Below, in pieces: positions 1 through 11,189 of a stretch of 64,000 nucleotides of DNA. Below the pieces are notes generated by a model. It saw only the letters and a program-made list of their open reading frames with translations. It was not told the DNA's origin and made no database searches. Positions within the stretch are counted from its first letter, which is position 1. The number at the start of each line of letters is the position of its first letter. The DNA is taken from positions 505,061 to 569,060 of the forward strand of contig ML996695.1 of assembly GCA_010356995.1 (NCBI GenBank). Direction: 5' to 3'. The DNA is from Trichodelitschia bisporula. Its lineage: Eukaryota > Ascomycota > Dothideomycetes > Phaeotrichales > Phaeotrichaceae. Made by a program: the position numbers and the translations under genes.

Positions 1-1876
1 CACTGATGAGGCGCAGCCTTTGACGAAGACTAGCGATGGAAGTTAAAACGTCGCGTGCCTCTCCTTCTCTTCTCGTTGCTCGGGAGTAGAATACGCTCAC
101 CTCATCTCCTCGCGCTCATCGCATGCAGTCAGTGGACTGACACCTTCAACGTCAATCACCACCCCCCCATCCCCTCCTCCTCTATTCGTTAGTGGCCGCA
201 AACACGAGTCGCATTCTTTGCAGCGGCACGGGAAGCGCTGGCTGCGGCTCACAGCCCCGCGGGGCAATGGCGCACTGTGGCTTGGCCGCATTTGCTGGCG
301 TGCAGAGGTGTTTGCGGTGGGAGAATGGGTGACATTTGATATTCGATGCCTTTTTGAAGCATCTCAAGTGACCTGCGTCAAGTACCTTGCCTCTCGAATC
401 ATCAGTCATCTGCAGTCAATTCCCGTCCACTTCTCTCAGCTGTTGCTTACCGTACAAGCATCATCTGACGAACGGCGGCGGTAAGTACATCCGTAGATTA
501 GGGAGGAGAAGGAGGGACAATGAAAATCTCTTGGTTTTTCTCGGCTGCTTGCGGCAGCGATAGTGAGAATAATGAAGACCGGCGTGGAGACACTACTGGT
601 TCTACTGGACAGCTACAAGGCATCACCAAAAGTTAACCTGCGGTAGGTGAAGGAGCAAAGAGGAGCCTCAGGGCCAATGGTGATGTGTGTACCGCAAATG
701 ACCTTGCTATCGGGCTATGTAGTGTTGAACTACTTCAGCCATTGATCTCATCTGTCTCTCTAACCTCTTTGTCCACCTTCTTTCTCCAGTCTCCACACTA
801 CTCCACTATCAGCACTTCATCTCCGCCGGCGAACGATCCCTTCCTCTTGTCCCCCAGTCCCTTTACTACCGTACAGTGCCCTTGACCCTCGCCCCCTCTC
901 CTCCCGTTGGCGGCGCCGGTGGGGCGTTTACCCCAAGTCGCTGACTCCTTGGCATTGGCCACAAAGGCATCAGATGTACCTGCCCGTCCGAATGATGATC
1001 AGCTTCATTCTGTCTTCACTTCGGCTTCTGGTCATCTTTTCTGTGGTTAACGCGGGTCCAGATTTCAGTTAGCAAACCATAATCCTGAATCCAGCCCCCC
1101 CTAGAGCCTCTACTGCTTGCGTATCCCCCCCCGTCCTAGTGCCAGTACTTGTCCCTTTCAGCTTGACGAAAGGCGTTGAGTTTTCGGCGGAAGCAAGTTG
1201 CATTTATCCCTATCGCGTTGGCACCACTTGGACTTCCCTGCATTCCCCACTCCCCCTGCCCGCTACAGTATCATCTCAACATCTGGAACGTATCTACTCT
1301 TCAATATCCGATCTCATGCCTGCCAGGGCATGAAATCTAGAGCCATCCCACCCAGCGCTACCGTTTCTCCCCCGCTGGTTAGCCACCCTCATCCATCCAC
1401 CATCCGTCCCCATCCTTTTTGCGACTTCTAACAACCACTCTCCTCGTCTTTCTAGCTTTTCATCGCGTGTAACCGTTCCACCACGCAATCTCAATTCTCT
1501 CGAGCGCTCTCTGCGAAAAGGCACGGGTGTTCCTTTCACCGCGCCGCACCCCTCCGCCACCCTTGCAGACGCAATCCACTCACGTCCGACACTCCCCCAA
1601 GGAGGCGACGTTTAGTTTCATTCAACCCGCAACCACCACCTTCCGTCTCCAATTCCTTCGGTCGCTCCTTTTATCACCCAACAAGCCTCTCAACTCTCCC
1701 AACCACTCTCCGCGCCAGCAACCCTGGCGTCCGCCTCCATTACTGCAACGCAGCACCGCCGCCGCCGCTCCTCCGCCGTTAACATCCTCCCCGAAGACCC
1801 TCGCCGGTCAAGTCCACACGTGCTCGCCGCCTCGTCGGGCCTGCAAAACCTCGGCGAGGGCCCCGAGACTCACGCT
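1..1876. other. Intergenic / 5' leader of the GT34 gene
   Basis: No convincing gene is seen. Open frames here are short, lack family resemblance and lie in C/T-rich sequence. The last 700 bases are strongly pyrimidine-rich, as is common in front of fungal start codons, and probably hold the promoter and leader of the mannosyltransferase that starts at 1877. Confidence 0.5.
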
Positions 1877-3388
1877 ATGTCGCTATCGCGGTCGCCCTCC
1901 CCGCAACGAGGCGGCGGCTGGGCCAGTCCCGGCCTGACTACACCGTACAACAGCTCGAGCCGCCGCGCCAGCCCCATCCGCACATACCCCAACGGCGGCA
2001 GCGGCGCGAGCAATGTCTCCTGGGCCAGCGCCCAGGCGAAGAGCGCCGAGGTGCGCGGGTACCCGTCGTTTGAGCCGCGGAGGCAGGGCTTTGCGGGTCA
2101 CCTCCGCAAGTTCTCGGCTAAGCTGCCGTACTTCAATGGCAAGGACTATGCAGATAAAGAGAAGTTGGGTCGTGGGAGAGGGAGGGTTGCGAGGGCGAAA
2201 GAGGTGCTGGCGTTTGTTGGGCGGGTTGCGTGGAGATTCAGACTGCGGTTGGCGGTTGTGTCTACGTTTTTGCTCTGCGTTCTGCTGTTTTACGTCACTC
2301 GTAAGTTTCACTCTTTTGTCATCGTGACGTAGCTAACCGGTCAGCGCTGCACCGTGCGTACCGGAGAAGTAGCATGCTCGGCGGCGGGAACAAGTTCGTA
2401 ATAATCCTTGGCGCAAATGAAGGCGGCGGCGTTATGGAGTGGAAGGGGCCGCGGGAGTGGGCCATTGAGCGGGACTCCATCAAGAACAAGAAGAATTATG
2501 CGAAGCGATGGGGTTATGAGCTTGAGATTGTTGACATGAGCACCAAGAAGCGCTATGCGCATGAGTGGCGCGAGAGCTGGGAGAAAGCGGACATTTTCCG
2601 CAATGCCATGCGCAAGTACCCGCACGCCGAATGGTGAGTGTGCTCCTTATGCTATCATGAGTTCGCCTGACATCCCTAGGTTTTGGTGGGTCGACCTCAA
2701 TACCTTCATCATGGAGCCGACATACTCGCTCCAGTCGCACATCTTCAACCAGCTCAACCGGGTCACATACCGCGACATCAACCACTACAACCCGCTCAAC
2801 ATCTCCCACCCCTTGACCGAAGAGTACCTGGACGAGAACACACGGTCTGCCATCGGTGATGGCAGGCCCGAATCAATCAACCTGCTTGTACCCCAAGACT
2901 GCAGCGGCTTCAATCTAGGCTCCTTCTTCATGCGGCGCAGCGTGTGGACCGACCGCCTGCTGGACATATGGTGGGACCCCGTGGGCTACGAGCAGAAGCA
3001 CATGGAGTGGGAGCACAAGGAGCAGGACGCGCTCGAGTACCTGTACACCAACCAGCCGTGGATTCGCCCGCATGTGGCGTTTTTGCCGCAGCGGAGGATT
3101 AATAGCTTCCCGCCTGGGGCGTGTGGAGAGAAGGGCGATAATCCGAAGATTCATTACAGCTCGCTGGACCGCGACTTTTTGGTCAATATGGCGGGTTGTG
3201 AGTGGGGGCGCGATTGCTGGAAGGAGATGTACAATTACCGCCAGTTAAGCAATCGGTTGAACCGGAATCCGTGGGAGAGGTTCAAGGACGGCATCAGCGA
3301 GGGGTTTGAAGCAATGTTGAAGAGGAAGAAGGTGGAGAAGAAGACGGAGAAGAAGGAGGAGGAGAAAAAGGAGGAGAAAAAGGGATGA
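1877..3388 (+). CDS. GT34 alpha-1,6-mannosyltransferase (Mnn10/Mnn11 type)
   Basis: Exons 1877-2300, 2345-2633 and 2680-3388 give 473 aa. This is a type II Golgi membrane protein: a Ser/Pro/Arg-rich cytosolic tail, one membrane span at about residues 122-141, then a lumenal GT34 (GMA12/MNN10) domain. Visible family blocks are KFVIILGANEGGG, the aromatic EWFWWVDLNTFIME strand where the sugar-nucleotide/metal site lies, QDCSGFNLGSFF, EWEHKEQDALEYLY and NMAGCEWGRDCW. The expected role is extension of the alpha-1,6 mannan backbone on N-glycans in the M-Pol II-like complex. The acidic metal motif reads DLN rather than DxD; I recall the same in close fungal relatives. The C-terminus is a Lys/Glu-rich tract from a purine microsatellite. 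Start 1877 is the first ATG in frame. Mnn10 and Mnn11 cannot be told apart from sequence alone. Confidence 0.85.
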
Positions 3389-5012
3389 TGGAACGGGTGG
3401 GGTCTGGTTTCCTTGAGCGCGTCATCGTCTGCTTCTCATCCTCAACTGCATCTTTAGCTTTACGGCATTTAGTTCGCGCTGGGACTGGCGCGGGGGAATC
3501 CGGTGTTTCGGTGTCTTCTTCTTCCTTTTTGGCGGAGTTGTGGGGAAAGACAGTGGGATAGAACGAGATGTTGGGGAAAACTGGGTATTGCTTTTACTCT
3601 GAAGTCTTTTCTTTTGGTCTGGTACTACGGGTCTATCGACATGTCTCCCTCGGGCGCTGGGTTTGTACATAGCGGCGTGCGGGGGAGCGTTAATAGCGTA
3701 ATGGGCCTGTGACATTGCCACTGCGGGGACGGGCGTGAAACTGATGTGCGTGGGGTGCGTTGACCCCACCTTCAGCCTTTCGTCTTACGGGTGCCCAACT
3801 CCGTACATACTGCCGGTCTCATCCCCATAGGGCCGACGACACGCATTATCTGGCCGAACTCGAACACAAGCAGCCCACGCCGCAAAGTCTAGCAAATGGG
3901 CCAAGGCCTACTCGAACAAATCGTGGCCCCGCCAAGCTGTCCTCCCACGCCCCCCTGACAACCGTCGACTACGAGTATCCGAGTGCTCTCTCCAATCCTC
4001 CACAACATCGATAAACTTTCTACTTTTTAGGTTCGGGGTTTTTATACTATGTGCCAAAGTTTTTCGTATATTCAAACATATCATAAACCTCGTGTTGAAT
4101 TGTGATTTATGTTGCGATTTAGCGTCGCTACGAATTTTGAAGATATGCCTTGGTCCTGCTGTCGAGCACCCGGTCTCACACTCGAGCAAATGGCCTCACT
4201 GTCGGGTCACCAGTGAGTGCGCTCACAAGCCGCGCCGGCGAATCCGGCCCGGCCACAAAGCCGCTCGAAAGCGGCTGGTTCTCGACAAAGGCCCCTTGGC
4301 CGCACTGCGGCTGGTGAACAATGAGGGGGAGCGGGGGCCACCACACGCGGCTGAGGACAAAGGGTGGGCGGCGGGGGCGAGACAGAGCGGCCTTCTTCAT
4401 TCAACGTTGCGGGCTTTCTTTCACGGCACTGCTTCTGAGTTGTGAACTAAGCGGCGAAGGGTTGGCTTCACTGCGGATGCTCTGGATTTTTGCGTGTGAG
4501 TTTGCTATGAGGTAGATGGAGTTTTGGGGGAATTTGAGATGGGGATGATACTGATGGTATATATCAGCCTGATACCGGGTTTGGGCGACATCCCGCGAGA
4601 GAGCGGCGAGTATTCTTACCGGGCGGGGCCTTGGGTTGCGAGAAGGTTTGTTGGTCTGGCTTCGAGGGAGAGGGGAGTCACTGATGATATCACAGATCTT
4701 TGTGCGCATTAACATTCCGAGGGGACATATGAAGCCCGCGAGGTCGCGGCCGAAACCGAGTCTCGATCCTGTAGATCGGTTTGACATACTCACAAGTCAG
4801 TCCATCATATTGCGAGCTGCTGGCAGCTTTTGAACTGACAGAATTATTCAGCCGTTCTGAGCCGCGCCGCCTTTCCTCGACATTTCCAACCGCCCCTTCG
4901 TCTCTGGCACCTTGAACTCCCGGGTCGAGATTTATCAAACGCCGCCGCGCCGGACAGCCTTGCCTAAACGGCACTCATCACTCTCCACCGTCGTACGATA
5001 CCACCAGCAAAG
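3389..5012. other. Intergenic, no gene seen
   Basis: About 1.6 kb between two plus-strand genes. Open frames on both strands are short and show no family resemblance. It should hold the terminator of the mannosyltransferase and the promoter of the gene at 5013. Confidence 0.5.
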
Positions 5013-5831
5013 ATGTGCATCTACAAACTCTACATCTTCACCGCTTGCGGGCACCACATCTTCGACACGCGCCCGCTCATGCAATGCGACGCGAAGAAGC
5101 GGCAGCTAGCCATCGACACCGAGAATATCCCCACCGAAAACGCCGCAAACCCCCCCTCCCCAGGCCCCGCCTCCTCGGTTTACACTTCCTCCACCGTCTC
5201 CCTAACACCGCACACCTACTCCAGCATCGGGTACATCACCGCGCTCGTCACGCCCGGCACAACACCCAGCACCACGGCTGGCACACCTGTCGTCGGTCCC
5301 GGGACGAAGGCCCTCCCCGACGCACCTACGCGGTTCTCGCTCCCACCGTCGCGCTTCTGGAACAGCACACCCGCACAACTCCCCTCCGACACCGCGAAAC
5401 CCCTCCCCCCCGCACCCATCCTCAGCCCCACCACCGCGCGCGCAAAGCGCAGCCTGGCCACAGATTCAAACACGCACAAGGCACTCACCGGCAACAACAC
5501 GTGCGTGCCGCGCGGCCATCCGCTGCGCACGTTCCGTCTCGAGCACTTGTGCCGGAACTGCGAAATGGGTCGCCAGGCCAGATTGGAAGAACTGGAGGAA
5601 GAGGTGGTGATCGAAGTGCGGGTGCCGGAGCGGAAGTGGAGGGTTAATTACGAGAGGCGGCAGAAGGAAGGGTGGAAGGCGTGGGGGAGTCAGGAGGTTA
5701 GGATTGAGGATCTGGTTGCGCAGAGGGAGGAGGAGGCTATGAGGGGGAGTGTGGGGCGGATGGTGCTTCGGAGACGGTCTGGATCGGCTGGTGGGTCGGC
5801 TGCCGGGCCAGCTGGCGGATCGGCCGAGTAA
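5013..5831 (+). CDS. Conserved fungal hypothetical protein, Cys/His-rich ends
   Basis: A single exon of 272 aa; function not recognised. The N-terminus MCIYKLYIFTACGHH resembles a class of fungal proteins that open with a Cys/His cluster. A second cluster, CVPRGH followed by CRNC, lies at about residues 165-188. The two clusters flank a Pro/Ser/Thr-rich, probably disordered middle and could together bind one zinc ion. The C-terminal 75 residues are charged and helical (a Glu-rich stretch, then WRVNYERRQKEGWKAWG) and end in a Gly/Ser/Ala tail. Start 5013 is chosen because the Cys/His motif begins at once. A role in protein or nucleic-acid binding is only a guess. Confidence 0.7.
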   Translation: MCIYKLYIFTACGHHIFDTRPLMQCDAKKRQLAIDTENIPTENAANPPSPGPASSVYTSSTVSLTPHTYSSIGYITALVTPGTTPSTTAGTPVVGPGTKALPDAPTRFSLPPSRFWNSTPAQLPSDTAKPLPPAPILSPTTARAKRSLATDSNTHKALTGNNTCVPRGHPLRTFRLEHLCRNCEMGRQARLEELEEEVVIEVRVPERKWRVNYERRQKEGWKAWGSQEVRIEDLVAQREEEAMRGSVGRMVLRRRSGSAGGSAAGPAGGSAE

Positions 5832-6169
5832 TAAGATTGAGCGGGACGGCACTACAATATTGCTGAGGTAATATGACTGGATTGCGACTGTTGTCGAGTT
5901 GATATGGACGTTGAGATGCGCTCAGATGTGACGTAGTGAGATAAGATGGATTAGATAAGATGGATGTGATTAGATTGTAGATCCAGGCTTGGCGCGCGGA
6001 GCTTCCGCAGACGTCGTGCTTGCGTCGTTGGAGATCCAATTCAAAGACAACTGAACTCGATTGCCATTGCGGCCCCGCACACCACGCTTGTGCTCTCCCG
6101 TGCTTTACTCTCACCCTTTACCAGTCCTTTGCCTCGTCCACCTTTCGATACGCGCCCTCCACCCTCAAA
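5832..6169. other. Short intergenic region
   Basis: 338 bases between two plus-strand genes, including the promoter of the NDUFB10 gene. Repeated short gatta/gatgg words occur near 5940-5980. No gene is seen. Confidence 0.4.
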
Positions 6170-6521
6170 ATGCCGACCCCCGAGTCCGAAGCCTTCCTCG
6201 CGAAGAAGCCCACCGTCCCACCGACCTTCGACGGCGTCGACTACAGCGACCAGACGGCGCTGAAGGCGGCGCAGGATGCGGTGATTCGCGAGCAGTGGGT
6301 GCGCAGCATGATGGCACGACTGGTGAGGGAGGAGATGGGGAAGTGTTATCGGCGGGAGGGGAATAATCATTTGGAGAGGTGTGGGCATTTGCGTGGTGAG
6401 TGTTGGGAGTGATTGGATGGAGGTGGGGCTAATAAGGGTGGTAGAGAGGTACTTTGAGTTGCTGAAGGATGCGAAGGTGCGCGGGTATCTGTTTGAGCAG
6501 CAGAATTATGTTAGCAAGTAA
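6170..6521 (+). CDS. ndufb10: NADH:ubiquinone oxidoreductase 12 kDa subunit (NDUFB10/PDSW)
   Basis: Exons 6170-6395 and 6445-6521 (stop 6519-6521) give 100 aa. It is an accessory subunit of the membrane arm of respiratory complex I. The sequence matches the fungal 12 kDa subunit closely from the start (MPTPESEAFLAKKP, FDGVDYSD) through REQWVRSMMARLVREEM to the Cys pair region CYRREGNNHLERCGHLRERYFELL, where the two cysteines are spaced as in the intermembrane-space helix-turn-helix family. There is no cleavable presequence, as expected. The last codon is followed either by TAA directly or, if a perfect GTAAGT..TTAG intron at 6518-6569 is removed, by TGA at 6571-6573; both give the same protein. 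It converges on the amidoligase gene with 239 bases between stops. Confidence 0.88.
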
Positions 6522-6760
6522 GTTGAGTCTGGTGCGTGGGTTGGGTGGGCGAATGCTGATGAGTGTTAGGTGATGGAGGTGACACTGATAGATGAGTGTG
6601 GCGAGAGCTGCGGTGCGCTTCTTGTTCATAGTCGACAATGCACTCCGAGTTCGAGCCAGCGTCTTCACAAGGCATATGAGCACATCGACTAATCAATAGC
6701 AATGCATTTAAGGGAGCCTCTGACCCTAACGCCCAAATGAAATACAAGCATACCCATTAA

Positions 6761-8239
6761 CTAACCCTCAGATGATTGATTGACACCAAAAAAATTAGCC
6801 CAGGGCGGGATCTCGTCCTCCTCGACATCCGACCAGTTCGCATTATACTCCTCCCACTCGCCCACCGGCTCCGGATACATCTCCGGGTCTGCCGCAAGCC
6901 TGCGAAGATAAAACTCCTGGCCCTCCGTGGGAAACTCCATCGCATCCCAGAGATCGCAAAGATCGATGCTGTCCTCCCACTCCTTGACAAGCGGGAACGC
7001 CTTCTCATTCGTCGTGTACGCCAGCTGGGTCAGCTTCGTGCAGAACACCGTCCACCAATATATCTCATCCGGATCCAGACTCGCCTTGTGCTGGCGGAAC
7101 TCAAGCGTCTTCGGCCCCTCCGTCTCCGGATCACGGTGTATGAACGAAAAATTGACAACGTAGTACCTCGCCTTTCCGACAAACTCCCGCAGCCGCTTCC
7201 ACTTCTCCTCTGGCGTCATCCCATGATCCACATGCTTGAACAAACACAACCGCACATAAGACATGGGCCGGTACACCGCCGACACTCGCTTTTTGACAAC
7301 CTTTTTCGCCTCATCATCCCACTCCATAATCTCCCGCGGCCGGCTCCCAACCGTCGTAAACTCGCGCCTGTTGCTCCGCAGATGCGGGCTGAACTCGGGG
7401 CGCCGCTCCACCGGGTGCAACCGCGCAATCTGGTCCTCGTACACGGCAAGGATGTACGCAAGCTGGCGCATCGCAGCCAGGGTATGCGGGCGCCCATCCT
7501 GCCGGCCAACATGGACATGCATCGAGCCCCCGCGGGCAGCCACAACCCGCACCTCTTTCGCTTTGCCGAACTCTTCCATAATGTCCTCGACGTCTCTTTT
7601 GAGTTTACCGATCTCGCTGAGGGAGTTTGCGGTGAAGAGCGGCGAGCGCAGGGCCAGGCCGGCCACGTCCCAGTTCTCAGCCGCGGCGGCGTTAGGCATG
7701 TCCTTGGGGAAGAGTTTGATTTTTTGAGAGGTGATGAGGCCGCCGAGGGCCGGCTGGAGGCGGGATGACCACACGTCGTCCCCGAGCACGGTGGGCCCGG
7801 TGTGGCCGGGTATATCGTCGGCTACGACGAGTTCGGTGCGGACGAGATCCGTGAGGGCCGTGGCCAGGATGAGACAGGGCTCGCCCATGTAGGCTCTGAG
7901 CGTCGCTGTGTCGGTCTTGATGTTCGGCACCATCGTGCCAGGGTTGGGTGTGGTGTCGTGGAGCGCCCAGTTGCGGAAGGGGACGTCGGGATGGGATTTG
8001 TAGCGCAGCTTCTCGGCTTGGTGTTCGGTGGGTTTTTTGGTCACGCCGGTGAGGGGGGTGGTGTTGAGGAGCATGGCCTCGGTGAAGGCGATGTGGAGCT
8101 CGGTTTTGATGCCGATTGATAGGGGAGGGGGTTTTGAGGGGGGTGCGGCGGCGGGTCTCATGAAGGGAGGTAGGACGCCAGAGTCGTCGGTGGAGTGGGC
8201 GGTTTTGAGCTTTTTAGTTGGGGGGGTGGCGTCGGACAT
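6761..8239 (-). CDS. Putative amidoligase (fungal Amidoligase_2-like)
   Basis: A single exon of 492 aa. The family belongs to the COOH-NH2 ligase (ATP-grasp-related/glutamine synthetase-like) fold thought to form amide bonds on small molecules or peptides; no substrate is established for the fungal members. Visible family landmarks are the first strand (IGIKTELHIAF), the central MHVHVGRQDG block with paired histidines, and LEFRQHKASLD near residue 400, which matches the conserved E-x-R-Q-H motif before the final helices. The N-terminal 40 residues are Pro/Lys-rich and disordered. The frame runs further upstream, but ATG 8237-8239 is chosen because the preceding 36 codons are Pro/His/Thr-rich leader-like sequence. 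It is divergent from palC with 609 bases between the starts. Confidence 0.7.
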   Translation of the reverse strand: MSDATPPTKKLKTAHSTDDSGVLPPFMRPAAAPPSKPPPLSIGIKTELHIAFTEAMLLNTTPLTGVTKKPTEHQAEKLRYKSHPDVPFRNWALHDTTPNPGTMVPNIKTDTATLRAYMGEPCLILATALTDLVRTELVVADDIPGHTGPTVLGDDVWSSRLQPALGGLITSQKIKLFPKDMPNAAAAENWDVAGLALRSPLFTANSLSEIGKLKRDVEDIMEEFGKAKEVRVVAARGGSMHVHVGRQDGRPHTLAAMRQLAYILAVYEDQIARLHPVERRPEFSPHLRSNRREFTTVGSRPREIMEWDDEAKKVVKKRVSAVYRPMSYVRLCLFKHVDHGMTPEEKWKRLREFVGKARYYVVNFSFIHRDPETEGPKTLEFRQHKASLDPDEIYWWTVFCTKLTQLAYTTNEKAFPLVKEWEDSIDLCDLWDAMEFPTEGQEFYLRRLAADPEMYPEPVGEWEEYNANWSDVEEDEIPPWANFFGVNQSSEG

Positions 8240-8848
8240 GGTTGTGGTGGTTTGGGGATGGGTTTGAGGGTGGGTGAAGAGGTGGATGTGCTTGAGGTGG
8301 GGAAGAGGAGGAGGAGGTATTTCAACTCGCGGAGTGGTGGGCTTCATCTGTCGATTTTGGTTTGCTGCCGCTTTCGTCTACTCTTGTTCTTTATGCTGTC
8401 TGATGGCATGGATGCGAGGGCAAACTTTGCGTACCAGCACCATTCCCCCGCGATGCCAAAGACGGCCAGGAGGATCCTTCTGGACATTGATCCAATTCCG
8501 TACCCGCGTGAAATCCTAAGGCATTCCACAAACCCGACTCTCCCAGGAAATTCCCCGTCTCCCATCCCGAAAACGGCCATACATCACGTGTATACGCCTC
8601 GTCGCCTCAGCCTTCAAGGCTGCAAATTTGGCGCGGGGAAACGAAGCGCCGACGTCAGTCCACCGCGATGCTTATGTCCCGCCTTCAACCCCGCGCATCG
8701 TGTCGCATTCCGATCTGCGGTTCGCATTGCCGCCTCCACGAACGACCATTCCACATATCCAATCCTCAAGAATGAACTCCGCATCTACCGCGTAATCCAC
8801 AATCTTCAATCCACACCCTCAACCCCAGCAGAGGCCACAACCGCAACA
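8240..8848. promoter_or_regulatory. Divergent promoter, amidoligase / palC
   Basis: 609 bases separate two divergent start codons, so both promoters must lie here. One copy of the PacC core consensus GCCARG (GCCAGG, 8465-8470, plus strand) is present, which may be chance. The palC frame is open through much of this interval, but that upstream part does not resemble PalC. Confidence 0.45.
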
Positions 8849-10293
8849 ATGCCCTTCCTCTTCACCCTCCCCACAACATCCCACATCTCCTTCACCTTCT
8901 TCTTCAGCAGCACCACCCACCCTTCCCTCCCCCTAACCGCAACCTCCGCGCGCTCCCTCCTCCGCACCGCCCTAAAAACACACAAACGCCTTCCCGAACC
9001 CGCTCAAGCTTCCAACCTCCCAACCATAATATCCGCCCTAACATCCTACATCCCCTACCTCTTCGCGCTCGAAGCGGGGCTCAGCGGTATCCCGGTAGCG
9101 GGGGAGGAAATCGACATCGTCCTCCTCCGCGAACTCGATGTGACATGGAGGATGCCGCTCTCAGCACCGCCGCCCGGCCGGCGCAGCCCGCCGCGGACGA
9201 AGCTCCGCAGTTTAGAAGCAGAGCTCGCAATGGTCTTGACCACGCTCGCGCACGCACACACGCTCTCCGCGCGCGCCGCCCTGAGACCCTTACTCAGCAC
9301 CTCCGCCACGGACACTGTCTCTCCCGAAGGCCGCACGCAGGCCGTGGCGTCCGCGATGAACGCACTCATGACGGCGCACAGTCTATACACCTTTGTCCTC
9401 TCGCGCATCACAACCACCCCTCCTCCCCCACCTACACCCGCCGACCTAACCCCGGAAATGCTGTCCTCACTAGCATCCGGCGCTCTCGCCGAGGCCACGC
9501 TCCTCACTGTCTTGCGGGACGACCCGTATCCCGCGCTTGTTGCTGAGGAGCGGCGGGAAGCGAGCAATGATTGGATGTTCCGCGCGCCGACCGTACCGCG
9601 GGTGCGCGCCCACCTGTTTGCGAGACTGTGTCTAGCGGCTGGCGAGCATGCGGCGCGGGCTAGTGCGGCTGCAGCGGGGGTCCCCGGGGCGGAGGGGAGG
9701 TGGGGCGCGTACTGTGCGGATTTGAGACGGACGGCGCGGGCTAGAGCGGCACGGTTTTTGGGCGTGGATGCTGAGGCGGAGGGGAAGGGGGGCGAGGGGA
9801 TCGCGTGGATTCGTGGGGCGAAGGCCGAGCTCGGCTTGCCTGCTGAAGAGGGGTTAGGGAGACTGAGGCTTGGGTGGAGGGAGAGGAGGGAGGATAAGCG
9901 CGTGGAGCGGGGAGGGGAGTGGGGAGGTGATGCAGGGAAGTTGGAGGAGGGGAGGGTGTTGGAGCTTCTGGAGAGGAAGTGGGTTAAGATGAATGATACG
10001 GTGAGTTTTGGGAAGACCTCTTTTCGGGAATGAAGCTTATGATGAACTAGATTGGCATGCAGATCATTCCGCCACATGCCCCGCTCCTCGCTACTATGCC
10101 CTCCGGCCGCGAATACCATACTCCAAGGGCATATGTCCCACCACATCTGGATGCGGGTGCTGTCGCGAGGATGCGGGCCCCGCCTGATGCAAATGAGGTG
10201 CGGGGATTCCAGGGCGGGGGGGATGAGAGCGATTCTGAGGGGGAGGGGTATGAGAGTGCACAGGGTGTCAGCGCACCGGGGGCGTATTACTGA
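8849..10293 (+). CDS. palC: pH-response regulator PalC (BRO1-domain protein)
   Basis: Exons 8849-10000 and 10051-10293 give 464 aa. PalC links the ambient-pH sensor complex to ESCRT-III at the plasma membrane; in Aspergillus it is needed at alkaline pH for proteolytic activation of PacC. The N-terminus (MPFLFTLPTTSHISF) is the PalC form of the BRO1 domain, followed by the helical Ala/Leu-rich body and SLYTFVLSRITTTPP. The conserved tail is split by the only intron: LERKWVKMNDT joins MQIIPPHAPLLATMPSGREYHTP across a 50-nt GTGAGT..CTAG intron. The length agrees with fungal PalC, and the protein ends in an acidic Ser/Glu tail. Start 8849 fits the family N-terminus; in-frame ATGs further upstream do not. 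Confidence 0.88.
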
Positions 10294-11189
10294 TTGCGCT
10301 GCTTGGGCGGGGATGCAGACATTGATGGTCGAAAGCTATGCCCGGTAATTGGCTTCTACCGGTTGTGTACGAGATGTGCCATTATCTTCTCTTCACTGGT
10401 TCACGGGAGCCAGTGTGTATAGCAGTTTTCAAGGAGGTGGACGGAATGAAGCAGAGGCACCAGTCGCCCGCGTCATGAGAAACGCATTGCCGCGAGTCGA
10501 GGTCATGCGAAGAATGGCGGAACGAGGAAGACCGGGCGAGAATGATACATATACAAGTTAGTTCAACCCATGAGTGTGCTATCGTAGCATGAGGAGCGTA
10601 TGTGTTGCTTAGTGAGATAGGTGACTTGAAGTGGACCGCCTCTCCGGCTCCCGAAGCCAATGCGGACTGTAAGATCTGTATAAGAAGTAAATTCAACACC
10701 CAACAGGCTCAAGGAACCTTCGAATGTCTACCAAAGAGTGCACACGAAATTTTCGCCCGTTAGGAGGTTCAAGGGACTCTCAGAGGCGCAGTTTCCTCGC
10801 CCCGCCACCTGGTCGTAACTGCTCTCCCCCTCACCGTGCCCCTTATTCAAAGCAGAGCGCTCCAGTTGTACCTGCCCCAAACCATTGAGGGCATTTCGTC
10901 ATCACCCTGCTGCCTACTTGTATACGCCCAACTTTTCCTTTCACCTCTTCTTTCCTCATCTTTCAATCAACCATCCCTCAAGCAGTCCCATCACTCAATC
11001 GTACCACCACTCAATCTCACCATTCACGAATCTTTTCATATAAGCATACGCTTGCTCATGGATACATTCTTCATGCTTGAAAGCATCCGTTTGCTGTTCC
11101 GGAATGGACAGCAGCACTTTATTGCAGATGGTATTGGGTGTACTACACCCAGTAGCCTACATGTCACTCCGCATGACCCCACAATAACT
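10294..11189. other. Intergenic, no gene seen
   Basis: About 0.9 kb after palC with no supported coding sequence. It leads into the region of retroelement fossils. Confidence 0.45.

Noticed and set aside
4401-4793. 130-codon minus-strand open frame in the intergenic region
   Set aside because: No family resemblance, Arg/Ser/Pro-biased and surrounded by overlapping frames on the other strand.
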